A stretch of DNA of 64,000 nt from JAUCQB01 sp964586235 (GTDB taxonomy: Bacteria > Planctomycetota > Phycisphaerae > UBA1845 > PWPN01): the NCBI GenBank assembly GCA_964586235.1, contig CAZPIO010000001.1:62001-126000 (forward strand), given 5' to 3'. Both the position numbers and the translations under genes were made by a program. The notes under the pieces are model-generated. The model searched no databases. It was given only the letters and a program-made list of their open reading frames with translations, and was not told the DNA's origin. Positions 37,369 through 44,623 of the stretch are shown here, one piece after another. Numbering within the stretch: position 1 is the stretch's first letter; the number at the start of each line of letters is the position of its first letter.

Positions 37369-38277
37369 TCAACGCTCATGCTCGGCCTGGGGGGGGCACG
37401 TGTTCCTCCGCTTGCGGACAACGTCACTGATCGCGTCGTGAAGAAACGGGTGGGTCAAGCCCGTCCCTGCTAAAGACCTCTCCGGATCGATTAGAGATTC
37501 ATAATACCGGGCCTGCTGCCGGAGGCGCTTTCGGTCCTTACTGTCCGGGTTCATCAAACCGGCAAGGCATCGATGGCCCTCTGCGATGACCTGAACCAGT
37601 TCACAGGTCCGCCGCTCCGCCCGAGCGGCGAGGAGAACGCACTTCCTGATCACGGGCTTAATCGCTGCTCTTGCTTTCCGCCAATCGGCCGGTAGTCCCC
37701 CGAAAGCCAATACCATGTTCTCGAATACGCCCATCTGTCGATCCATGTTCAGGAGCATGAGTCTGGCCCGCTTGATTGACACTTGTGGGTCGCGGTATCG
37801 CACCTCGGGACACGGCAACTCCAGCAAGGCCTTCATTCTCTGGATGGCCAGGGCAGCCCGGCCCTTGATGACCGGAGGCCTGAGCCCTTCCGGAACGTAG
37901 TTCATGGTCACCCAACCTGAGCCATCGCAGAAGTCGCATCTCTCGACACACATTCCGATGCATCGTTCGCACGGCATTCCGCCGCTGTTGTGGCCACGGC
38001 CGCTGCATATCTCACAGTCAACCCGGCCCTTCCTGCAGTAGAAACAGGGGAAATGCACAAATGCCTCCACCAGTCTCGTCGCAAGCGCCTTGCCGATCAT
38101 CGACACTAACCAGGTGGTCGTTCGCTCGCTCTTGGGTGTGATCCCGGCCGAGGTGATCTGCATAAACTCGCGAACTGCCTCCTCGGAACGGTTTCGTTCG
38201 AGGGCCGTCACAACTCCGCGCATCGCACGGCGGACGTGTCCCTCGGGATACGGCGACGATGTCTCATCTTGCGCCAT
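37369..38277 (-). CDS. Cys-rich protein with DnaJ-type zinc-finger region
   Basis: 302 residues from ATG 38277 with a GAGAGG site. Residues 77-124 carry repeated CXXCXXG units (CFYCRKGRVDCEICSGRGHN, then CERC, CVERCDFCDGSG), as in the zinc-binding domain of DnaJ or of planctomycete proteins of unknown role. The N-terminal 70 residues and the C-terminal 175 residues are helical without a recognised domain. No J domain is present. It is not tightly linked to its neighbours; I cannot assign a function beyond probable zinc binding. Confidence 0.6.
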   Translation of the reverse strand: MAQDETSSPYPEGHVRRAMRGVVTALERNRSEEAVREFMQITSAGITPKSERTTTWLVSMIGKALATRLVEAFVHFPCFYCRKGRVDCEICSGRGHNSGGMPCERCIGMCVERCDFCDGSGWVTMNYVPEGLRPPVIKGRAALAIQRMKALLELPCPEVRYRDPQVSIKRARLMLLNMDRQMGVFENMVLAFGGLPADWRKARAAIKPVIRKCVLLAARAERRTCELVQVIAEGHRCLAGLMNPDSKDRKRLRQQARYYESLIDPERSLAGTGLTHPFLHDAISDVVRKRRNTCPPQAEHER

Positions 38278-38374
38278 GTACGCCTCTCGCTGGGTTCATG
38301 GTCCAGTCTCCTGACAGTCTCGCACGACAGCGGCCGGATCGTCAAACGAATTCCCAACGAATTCTGGGAAATCC

Positions 38375-39979
38375 TCATGAGTCGTCTTTCGTTGTGTCCG
38401 GCGCGACCTGCTTGCCGCACGAGCCGCCGGGCTTCTGCAACCTCCGCTCCAAGGTCCGGATGCCCGCGCTGAGCAGGACCGCGATGCCCGCCGCCGGGAC
38501 GGCGCCGAGGAGCGTCAGCCTCGGGTCGTTCCTCGCAAGCCCTCGGCTGATGAAGTCTCCCAGGCCACCGGCGCCGATGTACGTCGACAGGGTCGCGATT
38601 CCGACGGTCCAGACGGCAGCCGTGCGAACGCCTGCAATAATGAAGGGCAAGGCTAACGGCAATTCCACGATTCGCAAGCGCTGGGCGGATGACATGCCGA
38701 TCCCGTCCGCCGCCTCCAGGATTCCGGGAGCAATGCCGTTCAGGCCGGTGTAAGTGTTCAGGACGATCGGCAGCAAAGCGTACAGCACGAGTGCAGTGAC
38801 CGCCGGTGCGGCCCCGAGCACGCCGTACAGGGCAAAGAGGAATGCCAGCATGGCCAGACTGGGAACGGTCTGCGTGACTTCGGTAAGCGTGAGAACTGCC
38901 GGGGCAAGCCCGCGGACCCGCTGAATCAGCATTCCCGCCGGGATGCCCGTTGCGATGGCAACCAGGAGCGCCGCGCCCGTGAGCCACAGGTGCTCCAGGA
39001 TCTTGCGCCGGAGCTCGTATCGCCGGCTGGCCAGGAACGACCAGTACCCTCCAGTTGAGGATGATGGCGACCCGGTTCTGGCTCGCGGCCCGACCAGTGC
39101 CCTCGAGTGTCGGCTCTCGATCCATGCCCGAGCAACGTCGCTGGGCCGCTTTCGTTCACCATCCACGGCGAGGTTCATGCGGCGCATCGCAGTGTCGTCG
39201 ATCGTCTTGATCAGCGATACCAGTGCGTCGGCCACCTCCGGGTGCCGGCGGAGCAGGTCCGCCCGCACGACCGGTGCGGCCTCATACGGCGGAAAGAACG
39301 ACTTGTCGTCTTTCAGAACACGCAGTCCGTGGGCCGCGAGCCGGCCGTCCGTCGCGAACGCGCAGATGACATCAACCTGCCCGTTCGCCAAGGCGCTATA
39401 CATCAGGCCCGGATCCAGTTCCACGACCTGGCCGAACTGGAATCCGTAGGTCGCTGACAGACCCGGATAGCCGTCCGGCCGTTCAACGAACTCGCTCGTG
39501 AATCCGGCTCTGAGGGAGCGGGAGGCGTCTTTGAGGTCGCTGATCCTTTCCCACCGCCTTGCGGCGGCGTCCGCCCCGGGAACTGCCATCACGTAGGTGT
39601 TGTTGAAGCCCAAAGGAGGCAGCCACGACAGGTCGAACTGCTCCCGGTAGGCCTTGGCAACCGTTCGAAACACGACCTCGCTGTGTGGCGCGGAGTCCAT
39701 TTTGAGGATGTCGACGAGCGCGGTGCCGGTGTACTCGACGTAGATGTCAATCTCGGCCGATACCAGGGCTGAATGGCACAGGCCGGTACCACCCAGGTCA
39801 AAAAGGCGTTTGACGTGAAGGTCAGTGTGATCTTCGATGAGCTGGGCCACGAGTTCACCCAGGATGTGCTGCTCGGTGAAGGCCTTCGCGCCGACCCGAA
39901 CCACATCAGGCTGCCCTGCCTGCACGGAGGCGGCGCCGAGGGCCAACGCCATCGCCACGGGTGCGAGCCGGCGACTCAT
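38375..39979 (-). CDS. Osmoprotectant ABC transporter, substrate-binding domain fused to permease
   Basis: 534 residues. ATG 39979 overlaps the ATPase stop as ATGA. A signal peptide (VAMALALGAASVQA) is followed by an OpuCC/ProX-type binding domain (about residues 25-290: VVRVGAKAFTEQHILGELVA, VEYTGTALVDIL, ATYGFQFGQVVELDPGLMY). After a Pro/Arg linker comes a five-helix BPD permease domain with the EAA-type loop GILEAADGIGMSSAQRL. Fusions of these two parts are known, but the usual order is permease first; here the binding domain leads. The layout fits a five-TM permease with an external N-terminus. It should import glycine betaine, choline or similar solutes together with the ATPase encoded upstream. 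Confidence 0.88.
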   Translation of the reverse strand: MSRRLAPVAMALALGAASVQAGQPDVVRVGAKAFTEQHILGELVAQLIEDHTDLHVKRLFDLGGTGLCHSALVSAEIDIYVEYTGTALVDILKMDSAPHSEVVFRTVAKAYREQFDLSWLPPLGFNNTYVMAVPGADAAARRWERISDLKDASRSLRAGFTSEFVERPDGYPGLSATYGFQFGQVVELDPGLMYSALANGQVDVICAFATDGRLAAHGLRVLKDDKSFFPPYEAAPVVRADLLRRHPEVADALVSLIKTIDDTAMRRMNLAVDGERKRPSDVARAWIESRHSRALVGPRARTGSPSSSTGGYWSFLASRRYELRRKILEHLWLTGAALLVAIATGIPAGMLIQRVRGLAPAVLTLTEVTQTVPSLAMLAFLFALYGVLGAAPAVTALVLYALLPIVLNTYTGLNGIAPGILEAADGIGMSSAQRLRIVELPLALPFIIAGVRTAAVWTVGIATLSTYIGAGGLGDFISRGLARNDPRLTLLGAVPAAGIAVLLSAGIRTLERRLQKPGGSCGKQVAPDTTKDDS

Positions 39980-40737
39980 GGCGAGCACCTCCGCAAGAGG
40001 TCGCATTGCTGAGCCGCACGGTGGAAAAGATCGGCCACGAACGGCGTGCCCGGCCGGGTCAGCAACTCCTCTGCGGTTCCGACCTGTTCAAGAAGGCCTC
40101 GGTGCATGACGGCGATGCGATCCGCCAGGGTCAGAGCTTCGAAAATATCATGGGTTACGAAAACGACGGTCTTGCCGAGCGAGCGTTTCAGCCGCAGAAC
40201 CCCCTGCTGAAGTGCTTCACGCGACAACGTGTCCAGGGCCCCAAACGGCTCATCCATGAGCATGTACTGTGGGTCGGCGGCCAGGGCCCGGGCAATGCCA
40301 ACGCGCTGCTGCTGTCCGCCGGAGAGTTGCCTTGGGAACCGGTCCGCATAGGTCGCCGGGGCCAGACCGACGAGTTCAAGCACGCTGGCCGCGCGCGCCG
40401 CCCGACGCTCTTTGGGCCAACCGAGCAGCCGTGGAACCATCTCCACGTTCTGCTGAACCCTCAGGTGCGGAAACAGGCCAATCCCCTGGAAGACGTAGCC
40501 GATGGACCGACGGACCGAGAGGATACTGTTTCTCCCAACGCGCTGGCCGTTCACCTGAATCGAGCCGCTTGAGGGTCCAACGAGGCCGTTGATCATCTTG
40601 AGAGTCGTCGTCTTCCCGCATCCCGAAGAGCCCAGCAGCACGAGAGTCTCCCCCCGGCGGATTTCCAGAGACAAATCCGCCACCGCGAAGCTCCGGCCGC
40701 CGTCAAAGGTCTTACTGACGTGGTCGATGATAATCAT
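39976..40737 (-). CDS. Osmoprotectant ABC transporter ATPase (OpuCA/ProV type)
   Basis: 253 residues from ATG 40737. Walker A (GSSGCGKTT), Q-loop (YVFQGIGLFPH), signature LSGGQQQR, Walker B (YMLMDEPFGALD) and the switch His (FVTHD) are complete. It powers uptake by the fused binding-protein/permease encoded next, with an ATGA overlap. Many OpuCA/ProV members have C-terminal CBS domains that sense ionic strength; this one lacks them, so regulation is likely transcriptional. The divergent MarR gene 255 bases away is the obvious candidate regulator. Confidence 0.93.
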   Translation of the reverse strand: MIIIDHVSKTFDGGRSFAVADLSLEIRRGETLVLLGSSGCGKTTTLKMINGLVGPSSGSIQVNGQRVGRNSILSVRRSIGYVFQGIGLFPHLRVQQNVEMVPRLLGWPKERRAARAASVLELVGLAPATYADRFPRQLSGGQQQRVGIARALAADPQYMLMDEPFGALDTLSREALQQGVLRLKRSLGKTVVFVTHDIFEALTLADRIAVMHRGLLEQVGTAEELLTRPGTPFVADLFHRAAQQCDLLRRCSP

Positions 40738-40804
40738 ATCCCTTTCCGGGCCCGACGAGTATTTCGTACGCACATCACATCGCCTGTTCAGTTGGTGCGT
40801 TTAC

Positions 40805-40834
40805 ATAGTATTCGCAATATTGCCCGTTTGTCGA
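40805..40834 (-). promoter_or_regulatory. Candidate promoter of the osmoprotectant operon
   Basis: On the minus strand TCGACA and TACTAT are 18 bases apart, matching consensus in five and four of six positions. A 10-base palindrome GCAATATTGC lies in the spacer. Confidence 0.35.
40814..40823. promoter_or_regulatory. Palindrome in the osmoprotectant operon promoter
   Basis: GCAATATTGC lies between the -35 and -10 candidates. Its AATATT core is shared with the palindrome in the facing MarR promoter. Confidence 0.35.
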
Positions 40835-40935
40835 TAGGCAAGACGTGATCGACCACAAAGGCTTTCCAAACAAAGAGTTACGGTCAACTCTAAAGGAGAA
40901 GTGCCCGGCGCCTCCAGCTTGGTTGGCTGGCAATT

Positions 40936-40964
40936 GACGGAATACGATTACTGTGCTAAATATT
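40936..40964 (+). promoter_or_regulatory. Promoter of the MarR gene
   Basis: TTGACG and TAAATA are spaced by exactly 17 bases; the start codon lies 28 bases further on. Confidence 0.55.
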
Positions 40965-40970
40965 AGCAGG
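40956..40970. promoter_or_regulatory. Operator-like palindrome over the -10 of the MarR promoter
   Basis: TGCTAAATATTAGCA is a perfect 6+3+6 inverted repeat overlapping the -10 element. MarR proteins commonly bind such short palindromes, so autoregulation is likely. Confidence 0.5.
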
Positions 40971-40991
40971 CAAAATAAGAGGGTCTAGCCC

Positions 40992-41486
40992 ATGCGGTCA
41001 ACGGTGCAACTGGAGTCAACCACTCGGCAACAGATACTTGTGGCCCTTCGCCGCATTATTCGAGCGGTGGACCTCTACTCGCGACGGCTGGTCGAAGAGT
41101 ACGGCCTGACCGGACCGCAGCTCGCGGCATTGCAGGAAATCGCCCGGGCCGGGAACGCTTCTCCAAGCGACTTGGCCCGTGAGCTCCAGGTCAGCCAGCC
41201 CACGATCAGCGGCATCCTGGATCGCCTGGAGAAGCGGAAGCTTGTTCACAGGGCTCGCGACGAGGATGACCGCCGCAGCGTCGAGGTCTTCATCACGGAT
41301 GCGGGAAAGGAAATGCTGGCGGATGCTCCGCCCTTGCTTCAAGAGCGTTTCTGCCAGGAGTTTGCCAGGCTCCAGGATTGGGAGCAGAGCATGCTGCTGG
41401 CGAACCTGCAACGCATCGCCGCGATGATGAACGCCGAGAACCTGGATGCGGCCCCTCATCTGGTGAGTGGCGCTGACCGTCTGTGA
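40992..41486 (+). CDS. MarR-family transcriptional regulator
   Basis: 164 residues. The winged helix reads GLTGPQLAALQEIARAGNAS, then LARELQVSQPTISGILDRLE (recognition helix) and the wing HRARDEDDRRSVEVFITDAG. The DRR in the wing is the family hallmark. Flanking helices form the dimer interface. Its gene faces the osmoprotectant operon, and both promoters carry AATATT-centred palindromes. It is therefore inferred to control itself and the transporter, perhaps like the OpuAR/GbsR regulators. No ligand can be named. Confidence 0.93.
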   Translation: MRSTVQLESTTRQQILVALRRIIRAVDLYSRRLVEEYGLTGPQLAALQEIARAGNASPSDLARELQVSQPTISGILDRLEKRKLVHRARDEDDRRSVEVFITDAGKEMLADAPPLLQERFCQEFARLQDWEQSMLLANLQRIAAMMNAENLDAAPHLVSGADRL

Positions 41487-41570
41487 GAGGCACGCAGACC
41501 CGCGGGCCGGCCGGGTGGCTCGCGCGGTGGTTACGTTAATTCTATTCTACTCTTGGAAAGGGAGGCCGAT

Positions 41571-42446
41571 ATGAAGGACGAAAGAATGGCCGGCTTGTCC
41601 ATTGCCGCGCCGACGCCGGACCACGAGAGTATAAAAGTATTAAGAAATGGTATAAACTATCTACACCAGAAATCGCGGACGAGAATGGCCCGCGGCGCGG
41701 CCTCGTCGCCCAAGGTCCTGTTCCCCGACAGAAACCCGGCGGTCAGCCAGGATCAGGAGTGGTGTCTGATCGCGAAGGACGGTTGCTGGCAGCGAGTCCG
41801 GTTCCACGACTACGCCCAGGTCTACCGTATCCCCGGCCTGTACGAGGAGTTGTTCTGCAACCAACTCAAGTGCATGTCGCCCTTCGTGGTATGCCGTCAA
41901 TTGGAGATGGACCTGCTGGCGGCGGGTACGATGCCTTCCGAACTGCGTGTTCTCGACCTCGGGGCCGGAAACGGAATGGTCGGCGAGGAACTCCGCCAGG
42001 CAGGAGCCGGAGTCGTCGTCGGGGCGGACATTCTGCCGGAGGCTGCACAGGCCGCCGAACGGGATCGCCCTGGCGTATACAGCGAATACTACGTTCTGGA
42101 TCTCGCGAAGCCGACCGATGACCAGCGGGCTCGGTTGGCGGAGTATCACTTCAACTGCCTGACCTGCGTCGCTGCGCTGGGCTTCGGCGACATCCCCCCC
42201 GAGGCGTTTGTCGCCGCGTTCAACCTGATCGAGGAGAATGGCTGGATCGCGTTCAATATCAAGGAGGAATTCGTCACCAACCCGCAGCGATCGCGCTTTG
42301 CCAGGTTGATCGAGACGATGGTCGCCGAGGGAGCTCTGTCTGTCCTGTCGAGGCGCCGATACCGGCACCGATTCTCCAAGGCCGGCGAGGCCCTGTACTA
42401 TATGGCCTTCGTGGGACGCAAGACCGCGGGACGCCGACATCCGTGA
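41571..42446 (+). CDS. SAM-dependent methyltransferase-like protein
   Basis: 291 residues from ATG 41571 (GGGAGG site). Motif I of class I methyltransferases is VLDLGAGNGMVGEEL near residue 128; the acidic loop GADILPEAAQAAERD follows, and LIEENGWIAFNIKEEF is a late strand and helix. The first 110 residues are an extension with no recognised domain (QRVRFHDYAQVYRIPGLYEE). The closest general class is small-molecule or tetrapyrrole-like methyltransferases, but the substrate is unknown. It lies 84 bases behind the MarR gene with its own AT-rich leader, so separate transcription is likely. Confidence 0.75.
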   Translation: MKDERMAGLSIAAPTPDHESIKVLRNGINYLHQKSRTRMARGAASSPKVLFPDRNPAVSQDQEWCLIAKDGCWQRVRFHDYAQVYRIPGLYEELFCNQLKCMSPFVVCRQLEMDLLAAGTMPSELRVLDLGAGNGMVGEELRQAGAGVVVGADILPEAAQAAERDRPGVYSEYYVLDLAKPTDDQRARLAEYHFNCLTCVAALGFGDIPPEAFVAAFNLIEENGWIAFNIKEEFVTNPQRSRFARLIETMVAEGALSVLSRRRYRHRFSKAGEALYYMAFVGRKTAGRRHP

Positions 42447-42891
42447 TCGGCCGCCGCCAAACGCTGCCTGGGTGCGAGCCTATCCACGCAGGCTTCCCCT
42501 TTACGAAGGCTTGAAATCGGGCCTGCGCCTGACTATGCTCACGGTACACAATTGCCAAGGGTTCGGGTCGCGCGTGCACCCGGAGGCATTCACGGATGGT
42601 CGGGCCGCCATTCGACGGCTGGCGCTCGGTTTCCGTGTCTCCGAAGCGCGACCGGCGTCTTCGATCTGCGCGAGTCGCTCTGCAATCCAACCGGAAACCG
42701 GATCGCACGAAGGAAGGCCTGACCGCATCTGATCATTTCCGACGAGACGGCAATCGCCGTCCCGCGAAACCAAGCCCGTGCGCCGACCGTCCAATGCGGA
42801 CCGTCGCACTGCGAAGGCTGTCTTGCGGACGTTGCTGCTGTCTTCCTCCTTCGTGACGTGCCCAACAGCGCCGCACGCGAAAGGCCCGTTC
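42447..42891. other. 445-base gene-free region
   Basis: No supported gene. A TTGAAA/TATGCT pair with 17-base spacing (42511-42539) could be the promoter of the small membrane-protein genes that follow, with a long leader. Confidence 0.4.
42511..42539 (+). promoter_or_regulatory. Candidate promoter upstream of the antiporter-type operon
   Basis: -35 TTGAAA and -10 TATGCT, spacer 17. It is about 350 bases upstream of the first start. Confidence 0.3.
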
Positions 42892-43248
42892 GTGCAGGAC
42901 AAAACAAAAGCCCCCGATCAGGGCAGGACTGCCAGGGCCGGCGGGGCAGGCATGCTGCTCTGTCGCCTGATGTGGATGTTCATCGGCCCGCTGAGCCTCG
43001 GGATCATCATCTACCAGACGATCTCGCAGCGGGATGGGTGGTTCGTCTCCAGGGACATCGTGTTTGCCATAGCGCTTGCGTTGACCATCGGTGCCCGCTG
43101 GCTCGAAATCCGCCGCGGCGCCGGCGAAACCGCAACCGGTGAACCGGCAACCATGGAGCACTTCAAGCGTTACGTAGCGGTCCTGTTCCCCGTGGCGGCG
43201 GTTCTCGGGGTGGCCGCAAAGATCGTCGGAAACCATGTGCTGCGCTGA
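42892..43248 (+). CDS. Small two-to-three-TM membrane protein
   Basis: 118 residues from GTG 42892 (AAGG upstream; the start is uncertain, the first ATG is at the helix MLLCRLMWMFIGPLSLGIII). Three hydrophobic stretches are visible: that one, IVFAIALALTIGARWLEI and VAVLFPVAAVLGVAAKIVG. It precedes a 50-residue membrane protein by 15 bases and then an antiporter relic, so these three once formed an operon. It may have been an accessory protein of the lost antiporter. Family not recognised. Confidence 0.55.
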   Translation: MQDKTKAPDQGRTARAGGAGMLLCRLMWMFIGPLSLGIIIYQTISQRDGWFVSRDIVFAIALALTIGARWLEIRRGAGETATGEPATMEHFKRYVAVLFPVAAVLGVAAKIVGNHVLR

Positions 43249-43263
43249 AGAGAGGAACACGCC

Positions 43264-43416
43264 ATGACACTGGCAGGCTGGATACTGATGACCGTCTCGA
43301 TCGGCACCGTGCTGACCCTGCTCGTCTTCTGCTACTACCGCGTCCTGTTCACGCCCAGGGTCGAAAACCGCATGCATGCCCCCCTGGATATTGATACGCA
43401 CGACTCCGAGGAGTGA
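43264..43416 (+). CDS. 50-residue single-TM protein
   Basis: The protein opens MTLAGWILMTVSIGTVLTLL and continues VFCYYRVLFTPRVE to a charged tail (DTHDSEE). The start has a GAGAGG site 9 bases upstream. One TM helix spans most of the first 28 residues. Its last codons hold the GAGGAG that serves as ribosome site for the antiporter relic that follows, so the two were translationally linked. It is probably a small subunit or stabilising peptide. Confidence 0.65.
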   Translation: MTLAGWILMTVSIGTVLTLLVFCYYRVLFTPRVENRMHAPLDIDTHDSEE

Positions 43417-43420
43417 GCTG

Positions 43421-43741
43421 GTGTCGGGACACCGCGGCCGAAACAGCGAGCGATCGTTTCTGACCTGTGGAAATCCCGATGGAACTGACCTGTATCGCCG
43501 TCTTGAGCTGCCGCCGTTCGGCTGGATCGTTCCTTTCGCGGCATTGCTCCTGTGCGTCGCAATCCTGCCGCTGATTCCGTGAACCGCTCACTGGTGGGAG
43601 CACAACCGAAACAGACTCCTCGTCGGCCTGTCCATACTCACCACCCCGCGCGGCCTGCGGCAAGCCAACCGCTTCAACTTCAAGGCAATCGCGGAAGTGG
43701 CCTGCCCGTTCATCGGCATCTTCATCACCGTGCAGGTGCAG
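43421..43741 (+). pseudogene. Relic of an NhaD-type sodium/proton antiporter
   Basis: A GTG with a GAGGAG site opens a frame that reads FGWIVPFAALLLCVAILPLI, then a TGA stop at 43580-43582. In the same frame it continues AHWWEHNRNRLLVGLSIL, jumps to GLRQANRFNFKAIAEV and CPFIGIFITVQV, and ends. The intact antiporter at 61291 has VIPFVALLLCIALLPLI, EHWWHHNRNKF and VRKANSFDFTAITEV in the same order, but with about 260 residues between the second and third blocks. So this copy has one in-frame stop and one large internal deletion without a frame shift. It cannot make a functional carrier. Confidence 0.85.
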
Positions 43742-43759
43742 CCCTCGCGATCGTTTGGT

Positions 43760-44623
43760 TCATGGGCCGGCGTCAGACGGCCAGGCATGTGCCCGGAGAT
43801 ACGGCGGCGGGTCCAGCCGGATTACGAAATCGGCGTTTGCCGCCGTCTGGCGTGCGGCTTGGATGTTCAGCAAATCGTTGGCCTGGAGCTTCGTCAAAGC
43901 CTGTTCGGGTGACGCGCCGCCGCGAATGTGCCGCCGAATGATCCGCTCGCGGGCTTCCTCCGAGCTTGTCTCCAGGAACAGTCTCGGCTTGAGCAGTCGT
44001 GAGACCCGGTCCCACGGCGGCGTGGTGCCGAGAAGGAAGTTGCCCTCGATGACGACGATCTGCGTCTGCGGTGAAATCGAGATGGCGTCGGGAACCGGAT
44101 CATGAATTCGCCGGTCGTAAGCCGGCAGAGTGACGCAGCGGTGCATCATTCGGAGCGACTCGATTGCCGCGGCCATCGCCGGAACGTCGAAAGATTGCGG
44201 GCCACCCTTCCGGCTCCGCAAGAGGATGCGTTGCCCGCTCTCGTCGCACACGGTTCGTTGATCGAGAACGACATTCGGATAATGCCAGCCGTCCATGCCC
44301 ACAGCCACGAGCCGGCCGGACGCGCAGACTCGGCCGGCCATCCGCTCCAGCGCCACCGCGAACGTGGACTTGCCGCTGCCCGGTATGCCCCCCAGCCCCG
44401 CCAGAACCCGTCGATCGTCGGCTGCACAATCCGCCAGCAGGGCCAGCAATGGAAGGTACACGCGGTCGAGCTGCTCGCGGGTTATCGTGACCTCGATGTC
44501 GTACCCCGCCACCTCCATGGTCGTTGTGCCGACAAGGTCCTCAACCTTGTCCGCCCACTCCGGTGGGTAGGCAAAAGCGTTCTGAGACTGGTCGGAGAGC
44601 ATGCCGGGATCCGGATCAGACAT
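43760..44623 (-). CDS. P-loop kinase of the nucleoside/sugar kinase (PRK-like) family
   Basis: 287 residues; ATG 44623 overlaps the purB stop by 8 bases. Walker A is GIPGSGKST (79-87); MDGWHYPN follows as the usual acidic substrate loop, then YDRRIHDP and VVIEGNFLL as Walker B, as in fructose/uridine/pantothenate-type kinases. The last segment (ERIIRRHIRGG) carries lid arginines. The substrate could be a sugar, a nucleoside or pantothenate and is not set by these motifs. Its coupling to purB hints at nucleotide metabolism. Confidence 0.8.
   Translation of the reverse strand: MSDPDPGMLSDQSQNAFAYPPEWADKVEDLVGTTTMEVAGYDIEVTITREQLDRVYLPLLALLADCAADDRRVLAGLGGIPGSGKSTFAVALERMAGRVCASGRLVAVGMDGWHYPNVVLDQRTVCDESGQRILLRSRKGGPQSFDVPAMAAAIESLRMMHRCVTLPAYDRRIHDPVPDAISISPQTQIVVIEGNFLLGTTPPWDRVSRLLKPRLFLETSSEEARERIIRRHIRGGASPEQALTKLQANDLLNIQAARQTAANADFVIRLDPPPYLRAHAWPSDAGP

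Noticed and set aside
42501..42902. 133-codon minus-strand frame before the small membrane-protein genes
   Set aside because: No ribosome site, no domain, and its composition is random-like (Arg/Ser rich).
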